Positions 8,320 to 15,929 of a stretch of 37,525 bases of DNA are shown in pieces; position 1 is the stretch's first letter, and every line of letters begins with the position of its first letter. This DNA is from Lentisphaerae bacterium RIFOXYC12_FULL_60_16. Lineage in GTDB: Bacteria > Verrucomicrobiota > Kiritimatiellia > UBA8416 > YA12-FULL-60-10. The notes under the pieces were generated by a model. That model did not search any database and was not told the origin of the DNA. It saw only the letters and a program-made list of their open reading frames with translations. The stretch is taken from contig MHBQ01000140.1 in NCBI GenBank assembly GCA_001803315.1, positions 15,710 through 53,234 on the forward strand. Direction: 5' to 3'. Made by a program: the position numbers and the translations under genes.

Positions 8320-10032
8320 ATGGCCAAACGAGCGACAGGCGGAAAAATATCCGATATTCTGATCCGCAATAAAGTCATCACCGCGGAAGCCTTGAAACAG
8401 GCCGAAACCGACGCCAGTGCCGGTGGGTTGCGCCTTGAGAAATTCCTGATTGAAAAGAAGATCGTCAAGGGCGACGATCTGGTCCTGGCGCTGGCCGAAT
8501 ACCTCCGCATGACGCCCATCACCCTGGCCCACTTTGTCCCGGCTCCCCACCTGCTGGAACTGGTCCCCAAGGAAATCATCACCAAGCGCAACCTCATGCC
8601 CATTGCCAAGATCGGGAAAACCCTCACCGTGGCACTCGGGGATCCGTTTGATCTGATGGCGCTTGATGAACTGACCACCATCACCGGCCTGACCATCACC
8701 CCGCTGGTGGCGTCGGAGACCGAACTGCGTGAAATAATCGCGCGCATCTTCGCCGACTCTGGCCAGAACCTCAACCTTGATGAGCTGATGCGCGACGACA
8801 GCGAGGTGGAGGTCGTCGAGGAGGAAAAGACCGAACAGAGCATTGACGAAATGCTCGAGAGTGCCGACACCGCCCCAGTCATCAAGATGGTCAACATGAT
8901 GCTCATGGAAGCCATGCGCACCAATGCCAGCGATATCCACATTGAACCCATGGAAAAGACGGTCCGCCTGCGGTACCGTATCGACGGTGAACTGGTCGAG
9001 CGCCCCGGCCCGCCCAAGGGGCTCCAGAACGCCGTCATTTCGCGCGTCAAGATCCTGTCCGACCTGAATATCGCCGAACGGCGCATCCCGCAGGACGGTC
9101 GTTTCAACATCAAGGCGATGGGCAAGGAAATCGATTTGCGCGTCAGCATCCTGCCCACCGTGCACGGCGAGAAGATCGTGATGCGTACCCTGGATCGTTC
9201 CAAGCTGTTCCCCAACGTTGCCGCCATGGGACTGGATAAGAAGTCCGAGGAATCGCTTTCCTTTGCCTGCAGCCAGCCCCAGGGCATGATCCTGGTCACC
9301 GGACCCACCGGCAGCGGTAAGACCTTTACCCTTTACTCATGCCTCCAGGAAATGAACCAGATCAATGTGAACGTCATTACCTGCGAAGACCCGGTTGAAT
9401 TCCAGCTGCCCGGCATCAACCAGGTCCAGATCAATGCCGATGTCGGGTTGTCCTTTGCCAGTGCCCTCCGATCCATCCTGCGCCAGGACCCCGACATCGT
9501 TCTGGTGGGTGAAATTCGTGACGGTGAGACGGCGGATATCGCCGTGAAAGCCGCCATTACCGGTCACTTGGTGCTGAGTACCCTGCACACCAACGACGCG
9601 GCCGGCGCGGTTGCCCGACTGGTGGATATGGGCATCGAGCCGTTCATGCTGGGCTCCTGCCTGATACTGGCCCAAGCCCAGCGCCTGTATCGGAAATTGT
9701 GCCCCGCCTGCAAGAAAGTCGCCGCGGTGTCCCCCGACATCCTGGCGGCCAACCATATCGAACCGAATTTCTTCGAAGGTTCCAAGATATTCAAAAATGT
9801 GGGATGCCCCCGGTGTACCAACGGCTACAAGGGACGCGGATCACTGATGGAGATTCTGCTGGTCAACGATGAAGTCCGGGACGGCATCCTCAAGGGATCT
9901 ACCAGCACGGATATCCGTGAACTGGGACGCAAGAACGGCATGCTGACCTTGAAGGAAGCCGGATTGACCCGGGTCAAAGAAGGCATGACCAGCCTTGAAC
10001 AGGCGTTGGAAGTGACCGGCGGCGGCGATTAG
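8320..10032 (+). CDS. PilB/GspE-type assembly ATPase
   Basis: A 570-residue cytoplasmic hexameric ATPase that powers pilus or pseudopilus polymerisation. Residues about 5-150 form the MshEN/GspE N-terminal domain. The motor domain has Walker A GPTGSGKT at 328-335, an Asp box around TCEDPVEFQLPGINQ, Walker B ILRQDPDIVLVGEIRD, and a His box HLVLSTLHTNDA. A four-Cys zinc site is formed by Cys461/464 and Cys496/499, typical of GspE and PilB rather than PilT. GGAAGG at 8307-8312 sits 7 nt before the ATG at 8320. It is followed after 33 nt by the platform-protein gene, its obligate partner. Whether the machine is a type IV pilus or a type II secretion system cannot be settled because no secretin or alignment genes are in the window. 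Confidence 0.93.
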   Translation: MAKRATGGKISDILIRNKVITAEALKQAETDASAGGLRLEKFLIEKKIVKGDDLVLALAEYLRMTPITLAHFVPAPHLLELVPKEIITKRNLMPIAKIGKTLTVALGDPFDLMALDELTTITGLTITPLVASETELREIIARIFADSGQNLNLDELMRDDSEVEVVEEEKTEQSIDEMLESADTAPVIKMVNMMLMEAMRTNASDIHIEPMEKTVRLRYRIDGELVERPGPPKGLQNAVISRVKILSDLNIAERRIPQDGRFNIKAMGKEIDLRVSILPTVHGEKIVMRTLDRSKLFPNVAAMGLDKKSEESLSFACSQPQGMILVTGPTGSGKTFTLYSCLQEMNQINVNVITCEDPVEFQLPGINQVQINADVGLSFASALRSILRQDPDIVLVGEIRDGETADIAVKAAITGHLVLSTLHTNDAAGAVARLVDMGIEPFMLGSCLILAQAQRLYRKLCPACKKVAAVSPDILAANHIEPNFFEGSKIFKNVGCPRCTNGYKGRGSLMEILLVNDEVRDGILKGSTSTDIRELGRKNGMLTLKEAGLTRVKEGMTSLEQALEVTGGGD

Positions 10033-10065
10033 TCAACCCATCATTCAAACGAAAGGGATTTACCC

Positions 10066-11208
10066 ATGAGCCCTGTTGTCCGAGCCGCAGGTTCCGGCGC
10101 CACCCGTGGACCCACCAAGATATCGACCGAACGAAAGATCGTCAAAGGCCAGAAGATACCCGGCGCCGCGAAAATTCAGGACGAACTGCTCCCGGGTTTT
10201 TCACGCCAATTGGCAGCCATGTTGTCCGCCGGCATGCCGATCGTGGCATCACTGGATGCACTGGAGGAACAGGCGGACAACCCCAACTTCAGGGCCGTGG
10301 TCAACCAGCTCCGTAAACAAATCGAGAACGGCGCCGCTTTTTCGGAGGCACTCCGGCAGTTTCCCACCGTCTTCGACGACCTCTACGCCAACATGGTCAA
10401 GGGCGGGGAAACCGGCGGACAACTGGCGGAAACCGTAGGCCGGCTGGCCGGATTCCTTGAATCGTCAGCCCGCCTGCGACGCAAGGTCAAATCGGCCATG
10501 ATGTACCCGGTCATCGTTTTGTGCATTGCCATCATCATCGCCATCGCCATGATTGTATTCATTGTGCCGGTGTTCGGCGAAATGTTCGCGGACTTCGGCG
10601 CGGACCTACCCGGCCCCACCCAGGCGTTGCTCGATTTCAGCGACTTCCTGAAAAAATGGGGATTCCTGCTCCTGGTCGGTATTGTGACCGCTGTCGTGAT
10701 GTTCAAAAAATGGAAGGCTACCGCGGAAGGTGCATACAAATTCGACCAGATGGTCCTCAAGGCCCCGGTTTTCGGGGATCTCAATAAAAAAGTGGCGGCC
10801 GCCCGTTTTGCACGCACCTTTGGACAGTTGATCCGCAGCGGCGTTCCCATCCTCAGTGCACTGGAAATCGTTTCCGGCGCAACCGGGAATAAAGTTGCCG
10901 GAAAAATCGTCATGGATGCCCGCAATGCCGTTGAAAAAGGTGACCCGCTTTCCAGCGCCCTGGTCAACCAGACCGTCTTTCCCGTACTTTTGGTCCGCAT
11001 GATGCAAGCCGGTGAAAAAACCGGCAAAGTGGATGAAATGATGGACAGCATCGCCGACTTCTATGACGATGAGGTTGAAACCATGCTCTCAGGCCTCACC
11101 TCCCTGTTAGAGCCGTTACTGATGGTTTTCCTCGGAGTCATCATCGGTGGCATTGTGCTTTGCATGTTCCTCCCGATATTCAAGATGGGTGAAGTCGTCG
11201 GCGGTTGA
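10066..11208 (+). CDS. PilC/GspF inner-membrane platform protein
   Basis: A 380-residue polytopic platform protein that couples the assembly ATPase to pilin polymerisation. It has the tandem T2SSF architecture. The first cytoplasmic four-helix domain (about 45-150) carries the MLSAGMPIVASLDALEEQ and MVKGGETGGQLAE signatures; then come two hydrophobic stretches around YPVIVLCIAIIIAIAMIVFIV and WGFLLLVGIVTAVVMF. A second copy follows (LIRSGVPILSALEI, MMQAGEKTGKVDEMM), with a final helix around LLMVFLGVIIGGIVLCMF. The first 40 residues are a charged, Gly/Pro-containing tail. AAAGGG at 10052-10057 is 8 nt from the ATG. It forms an operon with the ATPase gene upstream. Confidence 0.93.
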   Translation: MSPVVRAAGSGATRGPTKISTERKIVKGQKIPGAAKIQDELLPGFSRQLAAMLSAGMPIVASLDALEEQADNPNFRAVVNQLRKQIENGAAFSEALRQFPTVFDDLYANMVKGGETGGQLAETVGRLAGFLESSARLRRKVKSAMMYPVIVLCIAIIIAIAMIVFIVPVFGEMFADFGADLPGPTQALLDFSDFLKKWGFLLLVGIVTAVVMFKKWKATAEGAYKFDQMVLKAPVFGDLNKKVAAARFARTFGQLIRSGVPILSALEIVSGATGNKVAGKIVMDARNAVEKGDPLSSALVNQTVFPVLLVRMMQAGEKTGKVDEMMDSIADFYDDEVETMLSGLTSLLEPLLMVFLGVIIGGIVLCMFLPIFKMGEVVGG

Positions 11209-11247
11209 TCAACATCCGCCTGGACTCCACATTTGAGAATCGTCAAA

Positions 11248-11262
11248 TATGAGAACGATTCT
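11248..11262 (+). promoter_or_regulatory. Candidate activator-binding box upstream of the sigma-54 activator gene
   Basis: TATGAGAACGATTCT matches the sequence at 12771-12785 upstream of the pilin gene at 13 of 15 positions. Its ACGATTCT half (11255-11262) is a perfect inverted copy of AGAATCGT at 11236-11243, so the site is a palindrome with an 11-nt centre. Autoregulation by the encoded activator is an inference from the shared box. Confidence 0.45.
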
Positions 11263-11278
11263 ATTTGATTCCGTTGCG

Positions 11279-11313
11279 CTCCTTGATTAAGTTTATAGCT
11301 TTGAATCAAGGAG
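11279..11313 (+). promoter_or_regulatory. Perfect hairpin burying the ribosome-binding site of the activator gene
   Basis: CTCCTTGATT (11279-11288) and AATCAAGGAG (11304-11313) are exact reverse complements: a 10-bp stem with a 15-nt loop. The right arm contains the whole AAGGAG Shine-Dalgarno (11308-11313) and the left arm supplies its perfect complement CTCCTT. An extra AAG/CTT pairing inside the loop (11289-11291 with 11299-11301) can lengthen the stem past a 2-nt bulge. There is no T-tract, so it is not a terminator. In mRNA this structure should block initiation at the TTG start 9 nt downstream unless it is opened. Confidence 0.65.
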
Positions 11314-11322
11314 AGTGCTGTT

Positions 11323-12711
11323 TTGGAATCAACGCCAAAAGCCAAGATCCTGCTGGTGGACGACGAACCCAGCATCTTGAGTGTCTTAAGCACCCTGCTG
11401 AAGGCCGAAAAGTATTCCGTCGTGGCAGCCTTGGGAGGCGAAAAGGCAAAGGAATGTCTTGCCGCCGAAGAGTTTGAACTCATGCTGTCCGATATCCGCA
11501 TGAGTCCGATCAACGGTATGGAACTCCTGAAAATAGCCCATGAGCAATATCCCGGGATGTCCGTCATCATGTTGACGGCTTACGGTTCCGTTGAGACGGC
11601 GATTGAGGCGCTCAAGCTTGGCGCTTTCGATTATATCACCAAACCTTTCAAGGTTGATGAGCTGCTCATTACCGTCCAGCGCGCCTTGGAATACAACAAG
11701 GCGGTCAACGAGAACGCCGAGCTCAAGGCGCAGTTGGGAACCCGATACCACCTTCAGAATATCGTGGCCGAAAGTCCGGCCATGCAACATGTGTGTGAAA
11801 TGATCAAGCGCGTCGGACCAACCGATACAACCATCCTGATATACGGCGAGAGCGGCACCGGCAAGGAACTGGTGGCCCGAGCCATACATGTGTGCAGCCG
11901 TCGAGCCGAGAAAAATTTCGTTGCAGTCAACTGCGCCGCCCTTCCGGAACCGCTTTTGGAGTCCGAAATGTTCGGGCATGCAAAAGGCTCCTTTACCGGC
12001 GCCTTGAGCGACAAGGAAGGGTTATTTGAAACCGCCTCCGGCGGAACCATCTTTCTGGATGAAATCGGGGCCATGCCCTTGAGCATCCAGGGCAAGCTGC
12101 TCCGCGTACTCCAGGAAAAGGAAATCCGCCGGGTAGGGAGTAACGAGAATATTTCAATCAACGCCAGGGTCCTCGCAGCCACGAATACCAAGCTGGAAAC
12201 CCTCATGACCGAAGGGAAATTCCGGGAAGACCTCTATTACCGCCTGAGCGTGATCCCCATCGAAATCAAACCCCTCCGCGAACGGGTGGAGGATATCCTG
12301 CCCATCGTCTACCATTTCCTCCAAGCTGAAACCAGCGCCGGAGCGACTCCTCCCACTATCGATCTTGATGTATCCGCCATCATGGAAGCATACCCCTGGC
12401 CGGGAAATGTCCGGGAACTGGAAAACGCCATAAAACATGCGGTGACCTTTGCCAAAGACGGAAAAATCACCAAGGCAGTTCTCCCCCCGAAAATAGCCGC
12501 AACCCCCGTCAAGAAAACCCCCACACAAACCACCGCCGACTCAACAGACGGAAACAAATGCAAATCCCTCAAGGCGTTTCTGCGTTCAAAAGAGAAAGAA
12601 TATCTACAGCAGGTTCTCTCAAAAACTTCCGGCGATAAATCAAGAGCCGCCGATGCCCTCAAAATAAGCCTCGCAACCCTTTATCGCAAATTGCCAGAAA
12701 AGACTGAATAG
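11323..12711 (+). CDS. PilR/NtrC-type sigma-54-dependent response regulator
   Basis: A 462-residue enhancer-binding protein that activates sigma-54 RNA polymerase. The receiver domain (about 7-120) has the acidic pair Asp13/Asp14, phospho-acceptor Asp57, Thr85 and Lys107. The AAA+ domain (about 145-380) has Walker A GESGTGKE at 175-182, the sigma-54 contact loop at 222-227 reading GSFTGA instead of GAFTGA, and Walker B around GGTIFLDEIG. The C-terminus is a Fis-type helix-turn-helix (SRAADALKISLATLYRKL). Translation probably starts at TTG 11323, with AAGGAG 9 nt upstream. Placement between the pilus motor genes and the pilin gene, with a sigma-54 promoter just before the pilin, points to a PilR role. 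No partner kinase is adjacent. Confidence 0.93.
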   Translation: MESTPKAKILLVDDEPSILSVLSTLLKAEKYSVVAALGGEKAKECLAAEEFELMLSDIRMSPINGMELLKIAHEQYPGMSVIMLTAYGSVETAIEALKLGAFDYITKPFKVDELLITVQRALEYNKAVNENAELKAQLGTRYHLQNIVAESPAMQHVCEMIKRVGPTDTTILIYGESGTGKELVARAIHVCSRRAEKNFVAVNCAALPEPLLESEMFGHAKGSFTGALSDKEGLFETASGGTIFLDEIGAMPLSIQGKLLRVLQEKEIRRVGSNENISINARVLAATNTKLETLMTEGKFREDLYYRLSVIPIEIKPLRERVEDILPIVYHFLQAETSAGATPPTIDLDVSAIMEAYPWPGNVRELENAIKHAVTFAKDGKITKAVLPPKIAATPVKKTPTQTTADSTDGNKCKSLKAFLRSKEKEYLQQVLSKTSGDKSRAADALKISLATLYRKLPEKTE

Positions 12712-12769
12712 ATAATCAACAAACGGCTATTCTTATTATTAATGCGACAAGTTTAACTACATTTCTAAC

Positions 12770-12801
12770 ATATAAGAACGATTTTCGCTATATTCTTATA
12801 T
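12770..12801. promoter_or_regulatory. Candidate upstream activating sequence of the pilin promoter
   Basis: ATATAAGAA (12770-12778) and TTCTTATAT (12793-12801) form a perfect 9-bp inverted repeat with a 14-nt centre. It lies about 100-131 bp upstream of the predicted transcription start at 12901, the usual distance for sigma-54 activator sites. The left part also contains the 15-bp box (12771-12785) shared with the activator gene's own upstream region. A further TTCTTAT copy is at 12730-12736. Confidence 0.5.
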
Positions 12802-12874
12802 TGTCAATAATGATAAACACTTATAACCACATGTTCTGGGGAAAATTATCAGATTTCAGCATTTAAAACTGATC

Positions 12875-12890
12875 TGGCATATTGATTGCT
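12875..12890 (+). promoter_or_regulatory. Sigma-54 (-24/-12) promoter of the major pilin gene
   Basis: TGGCATATTGATTGCT contains the invariant -24 GG (12876-12877) and -12 GC (12888-12889), separated by exactly 10 nt, within TGGCA and TTGCT blocks that match the consensus. Transcription should begin near 12901, giving a leader of about 52 nt before the pilin ATG at 12953. The neighbouring gene encodes a sigma-54 activator. Confidence 0.85.
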
Positions 12891-12952
12891 TTATTATTGG
12901 TTGTACAAACATGGGTTAATAGCCCTAAAAAAAACAACAGAGGAGAACGGCA

Positions 12953-13294
12953 ATGAAAAAGTCAGGTTTTACACTCGTAGAGATCATGATCGTCGTAGCC
13001 ATCATCGGCCTTTTGGCAGCGATCGCGATCCCGTCCTTCGTTAAAGCCCGTAACACTTCCCAGCAGAACGCCTGTATCAATAACCTCCGCCAGATTGATA
13101 GCGGCAAGGAACAATGGGCCATGGCGCAGAGCAAGAACGATGGTACAGCGGTTGTCACCACGGAAGTGGATGCCTACATCAAGGGTAACACCACACCGAA
13201 TTGCCCGTCCAGCGGAACCTATACCTACGGCGTCGTAGGGACCGATCCTGACTGCGATTCCGATGCGGTAACCTCGCATAACTTCGGTGGCTAA
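12953..13294 (+). CDS. Major type IV pilin / pseudopilin (short)
   Basis: A 113-residue prepilin. The 5-residue basic leader MKKSG is followed by the prepilin peptidase site and the hydrophobic helix FTLVEIMIVVAIIGLLAAIA, with Glu at mature position 5. The mature protein would have about 108 residues, short for a pilin. It has Cys in NACINN and a C-terminal pair in the NCP and PDCDS segments that may form a disulfide. AGAGGAG at 12939-12945 lies 7 nt before the ATG. The gene is flanked by a sigma-54 promoter and an intrinsic terminator, so it is monocistronic and probably strongly expressed. It is likely the polymerising subunit of the machine encoded just upstream; a GspG-like pseudopilin is the alternative. 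Confidence 0.92.
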   Translation: MKKSGFTLVEIMIVVAIIGLLAAIAIPSFVKARNTSQQNACINNLRQIDSGKEQWAMAQSKNDGTAVVTTEVDAYIKGNTTPNCPSSGTYTYGVVGTDPDCDSDAVTSHNFGG

Positions 13295-13312
13295 GGCTGG
13301 TTCCTGATGTAC

Positions 13313-13345
13313 AAGCCCCGCCCATCCGGGCGGGGCTTTTTTTTT
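13313..13345 (+). terminator. Rho-independent terminator of the pilin gene
   Basis: AAGCCCCGCCC (13313-13323) and GGGCGGGGCTT (13328-13338) form a perfect 11-bp GC-rich stem with a 4-nt loop, followed by an unbroken T run to 13345. It begins 18 nt after the pilin stop codon and is the strongest intrinsic terminator in the window. Confidence 0.95.
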
Positions 13346-13372
13346 GCATCCGACACCCGGACGGTGTAGCAT
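13344..13372 (+). promoter_or_regulatory. Candidate promoter giving a leaderless glycosyltransferase mRNA
   Basis: TTGCAT (13344-13349), a 17-nt spacer, and TAGCAT (13367-13372). The -35 element starts within the T run of the preceding terminator. The -10 box ends 7 nt before the ATG at 13380, so transcription would start at or next to the A of the start codon. The downstream gene has no Shine-Dalgarno. The hexamers are individually weak. Confidence 0.4.
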
Positions 13373-13379
13373 TTAACCC

Positions 13380-14156
13380 ATGACCAATGCGCTGATGACC
13401 ATGGACCAAGGGGTACTGCTCATCCCCTGTTATAACGAGGCGCCCCGCATTGGTAGGGTGGTTGACGGCATTCGTCACCACATCCCCGTATCCAACATCG
13501 CCGTTATCGACGATGCATCCTCCGATCAAACCACGGCCATTGCACACGGTATGGGCGCCAAGGTGCTCACCCACGCGACCAACCTCGGTTATGGCGCGGC
13601 GCTGGAGACCGGCTACCGGTACGCCCAACAAGCCGGATGCCTGTGGCTGGCACAAATGGACGGTGACGGCCAGCACCTGCCGTCAGAATTGCCCCGGATT
13701 GTGGAACCGGTACGCGCCGGAAAGGCGGATATCGTGATCGGTTCGCGCTACCGGAATGACGGCACCGCTTCCGGATGGCAGGGCTCAGCCTTGCGCCGGA
13801 CGGGGCATCGGGTGTTTTCGGAAATCATCTTCCGCTTGACCGGCCAGCGTTTCCTTGATCCGACATCCGGTTTCCAGGCCATGAATCGACCGGCATTCAC
13901 CTTCTTCACCAGCGGTATATTCCCCTGTGACTATCCGGATTCAGACGTCATCGTCATGGCGCTACGCGCCGGGTTGCGCATCCTGGAGGTGCCGGTTACC
14001 ATGTTGCCGCGGTCCGGCGGTGTCTCCATGCATGCCGGATTGAAACCGTTGTATTACAGCATCAAGATGCTATTCTCCCTGTTCCTGGTGGTATTGAACG
14101 ATCGGAACTGGAAGGATTACGCCAACACGCATCATGCGGGCACACAACCGACCTGA
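13380..14156 (+). CDS. Family 2 glycosyltransferase (dolichol/polyprenyl-phosphate sugar synthase-like)
   Basis: A 258-residue GT-A fold glycosyltransferase of family GT2, resembling enzymes that transfer a sugar from a nucleotide donor to a polyprenyl phosphate. It shows the N-terminal LIPCYNEAPRI strand-loop, the VIDDASSD nucleotide-binding motif, the catalytic-metal region QMDGDGQHLP, and a GSRYRNDG loop. A hydrophobic stretch near the C-terminus (LYYSIKMLFSLFLVVL) probably contacts the membrane. The ATG at 13380 has no ribosome-binding site but lies 7 nt after a -10-like box. It heads a run of glycan genes; the DUF2304 gene that commonly accompanies this GT2 type follows after 2 nt. Confidence 0.88.
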   Translation: MTNALMTMDQGVLLIPCYNEAPRIGRVVDGIRHHIPVSNIAVIDDASSDQTTAIAHGMGAKVLTHATNLGYGAALETGYRYAQQAGCLWLAQMDGDGQHLPSELPRIVEPVRAGKADIVIGSRYRNDGTASGWQGSALRRTGHRVFSEIIFRLTGQRFLDPTSGFQAMNRPAFTFFTSGIFPCDYPDSDVIVMALRAGLRILEVPVTMLPRSGGVSMHAGLKPLYYSIKMLFSLFLVVLNDRNWKDYANTHHAGTQPT

Positions 14157-14158
14157 TC

Positions 14159-14539
14159 ATGTATATTCTCGAGAAACAATATATTGCATCCATCGTCCTC
14201 GGGCTCGCCTTGCTGCTGTTGATCGTCCGACTGGTCCAGCAGGGCCGCCTGGACATGGCCTATTGCTGGGTATGGCTGGCCATCAGCCTCTCCATCCTGC
14301 TGGTGGTGATCCGCTATGAATGGCTGATCGCCCTTTCCACCCTGATCGGCGCCGTGGAAGTCACCACGACCCTTTTCCTGGGTGCCTTTTTCGTCATCCT
14401 CCTGATGTGCCTCCAGTTTTCCCTGGTCATTTCGGCCCATCGGCGGCAGATCAAGCGCTTGACACAGGAACTCGCCATCCTTCGCGCGGAAACGGTGACA
14501 CCCCACCCGCCCGTCACGGAACCGGAGTCCCATGCCTGA
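14159..14539 (+). CDS. DUF2304 membrane protein
   Basis: A 126-residue membrane protein matching the DUF2304 family: three hydrophobic segments (IASIVLGLALLLLIVRLV, MAYCWVWLAISLSILLVVI, LGAFFVILLMCLQFSLVI) and a basic coiled tail (RRQIKRLTQELAILRAE). DUF2304 proteins are typically encoded next to polyprenyl-phosphate GT2 enzymes, and the same pairing is seen here with a 2-nt gap. A role as membrane partner of the glycosyltransferase is inferred from that association only. The start lacks its own Shine-Dalgarno, so coupled translation is likely. The last 8 bp overlap the next gene. Confidence 0.82.
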   Translation: MYILEKQYIASIVLGLALLLLIVRLVQQGRLDMAYCWVWLAISLSILLVVIRYEWLIALSTLIGAVEVTTTLFLGAFFVILLMCLQFSLVISAHRRQIKRLTQELAILRAETVTPHPPVTEPESHA

Positions 14540-15929
14540 ATCCCGCCATCCCATGCTCCGCCCGGTCCAGTCCGTATCCGTGTTTGGACTCGGTAAACTC
14601 GGGGCCTCCATGGTGGGCTGTTTTGCTTCAGCAGGAATGCGGACCATCGGCGTGGATATCAACCCCGCATCCGTTCGGGCAGTCAATCGCGGCCGGGCCC
14701 CGGTTGAAGAACCCGGCCTCCAATCCCTGTTCACACGGTACCGCAGGCGGATCAGCGCCACACGCGACGCTGCCGCTGCCGTGGGGACTACCGATGCCAG
14801 TTTTATCATCGTCCCCACCCCCAGCCGACCGGACGGTTCATTCAATTCCCGGTTCGTTGAGCAGGCGGTCCGGACCATCGGACAGGCGCTCCGCAACCAC
14901 CGGTCCTACCACCTCGTGGTGGTGACCAGCACCGTCCTGCCCGGCACCATGAAACAGCGCATACTTCCCGTTCTTGAACGGGCCAGCGGCCGGCTTGCCG
15001 GACGGGATTTCGGCCTCTGCTACAGTCCGGAATTCATTGCCATCGGCAATGTGATCCGCGGCTTGCTGCATCCCGATTTCTTCCTGATCGGGGAACACGA
15101 TTCCAGGGCCGGTTCCCGGCTTGAATCCATCTATCGCATCCAGGGCGGTCCCCGAACCCCGATCGTTCGCATGAGCATGGTAAATGCCGAACTCACCAAG
15201 ATTTCCGTCAACACCTACGTGACGGGCAAGATCGCTTTCGCCAACCAGTTGGCACGCATCTGCGACCGCCTGCCGGGGGGTGACGCCTTTACCGTGGCAC
15301 AGGCGGTCGGATTGGACCACCGCATCGGACCGGCATGCCTCAAGCCGGGACCGTCTTTCGGGGGGCCCTGCTTCCCCCGGGATAACCGGGCCTTTGCGGC
15401 CGTCGCCCGTAAACGGGGACTGCGTGCGCCTGCCGCCGAAGCAACCATTGAATCCAACCGGGCCCACACCCGGTTCCTGCAGCACTACGTGGAAGCACTG
15501 AAACCGGCGCCCTCCGCACGCCTGGCGGTCCTGGGTTTAAGTTACCGCCCCGGTACCGGTCTGCTGGAAGAATCCTGCGCGGTTGAACTGGCACACGCCT
15601 GGTCGGTATCCGGACCGGTGTCGGTCCATGACCCCCTGGCCGATCCGGGGGAAATCCGCCGACGCCTGCCGGGTTGCTCAAGGGCCCGGACGGTTCCCGC
15701 CTGCATCCGGAATGCCGACATCATCGTCTATGCTACGGACCATGAAGCCTACCGGCCGATCGACCTGAAACACGTTGCCCGTCTTGCCCCGGGCGCCATA
15801 CTGGTGGATGTATGGGGGCGGTGGGCTTCCGCCACGACGCCTGACGGGTTGTCGTACCGGACCCCTGGTTTTCAAACAGCAAACAAACATGACACGATCA
15901 CATCACGCGGATGGAAAGGACCTACCTGA
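14532..15929 (+). CDS. UDP-glucose/GDP-mannose dehydrogenase family protein
   Basis: A 465-residue NAD-dependent nucleotide-sugar dehydrogenase that would oxidise a C6 hydroxyl to a carboxylate, for example UDP-glucose to UDP-glucuronate. It has the Rossmann motif GLGKLG at 19-24, the VPTPSRPDGSF loop, TSTVLPGT, a YSPEF segment, ELTKISVNTYVTGKIAFANQ in the central domain, and the catalytic Cys280 within FGGPCFPRD. The C-terminal UDP-binding domain begins around LAVLGLSYRPGT. In several motifs the residues drift from the canonical form (SPEFIAIGN where relatives usually have a PEFL-E-G pattern), so the exact donor is uncertain. The ATG at 14532 overlaps the DUF2304 gene by 8 bp. Confidence 0.88.
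   Translation: MPESRHPMLRPVQSVSVFGLGKLGASMVGCFASAGMRTIGVDINPASVRAVNRGRAPVEEPGLQSLFTRYRRRISATRDAAAAVGTTDASFIIVPTPSRPDGSFNSRFVEQAVRTIGQALRNHRSYHLVVVTSTVLPGTMKQRILPVLERASGRLAGRDFGLCYSPEFIAIGNVIRGLLHPDFFLIGEHDSRAGSRLESIYRIQGGPRTPIVRMSMVNAELTKISVNTYVTGKIAFANQLARICDRLPGGDAFTVAQAVGLDHRIGPACLKPGPSFGGPCFPRDNRAFAAVARKRGLRAPAAEATIESNRAHTRFLQHYVEALKPAPSARLAVLGLSYRPGTGLLEESCAVELAHAWSVSGPVSVHDPLADPGEIRRRLPGCSRARTVPACIRNADIIVYATDHEAYRPIDLKHVARLAPGAILVDVWGRWASATTPDGLSYRTPGFQTANKHDTITSRGWKGPT

Noticed and set aside
7827-9308. Long open frame (493 codons) on the minus strand
   Set aside because: It lies antisense to the oxidoreductase and the assembly ATPase, both strongly conserved. Its composition (Ser/Arg-rich, no domains) is that of a mirror frame in GC-rich DNA.
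11200-11220. Possible terminator GGCGG...CCGCC at the end of the PilC-like gene
   Set aside because: The stem is only 5 bp and no T run follows. The activator gene may be partly read through from upstream.
11209-11322. Search for a sigma-54 promoter before the activator gene
   Set aside because: No GG-N10-GC pair with TGGC/TTGC context exists here; expression must come from another promoter type or read-through.
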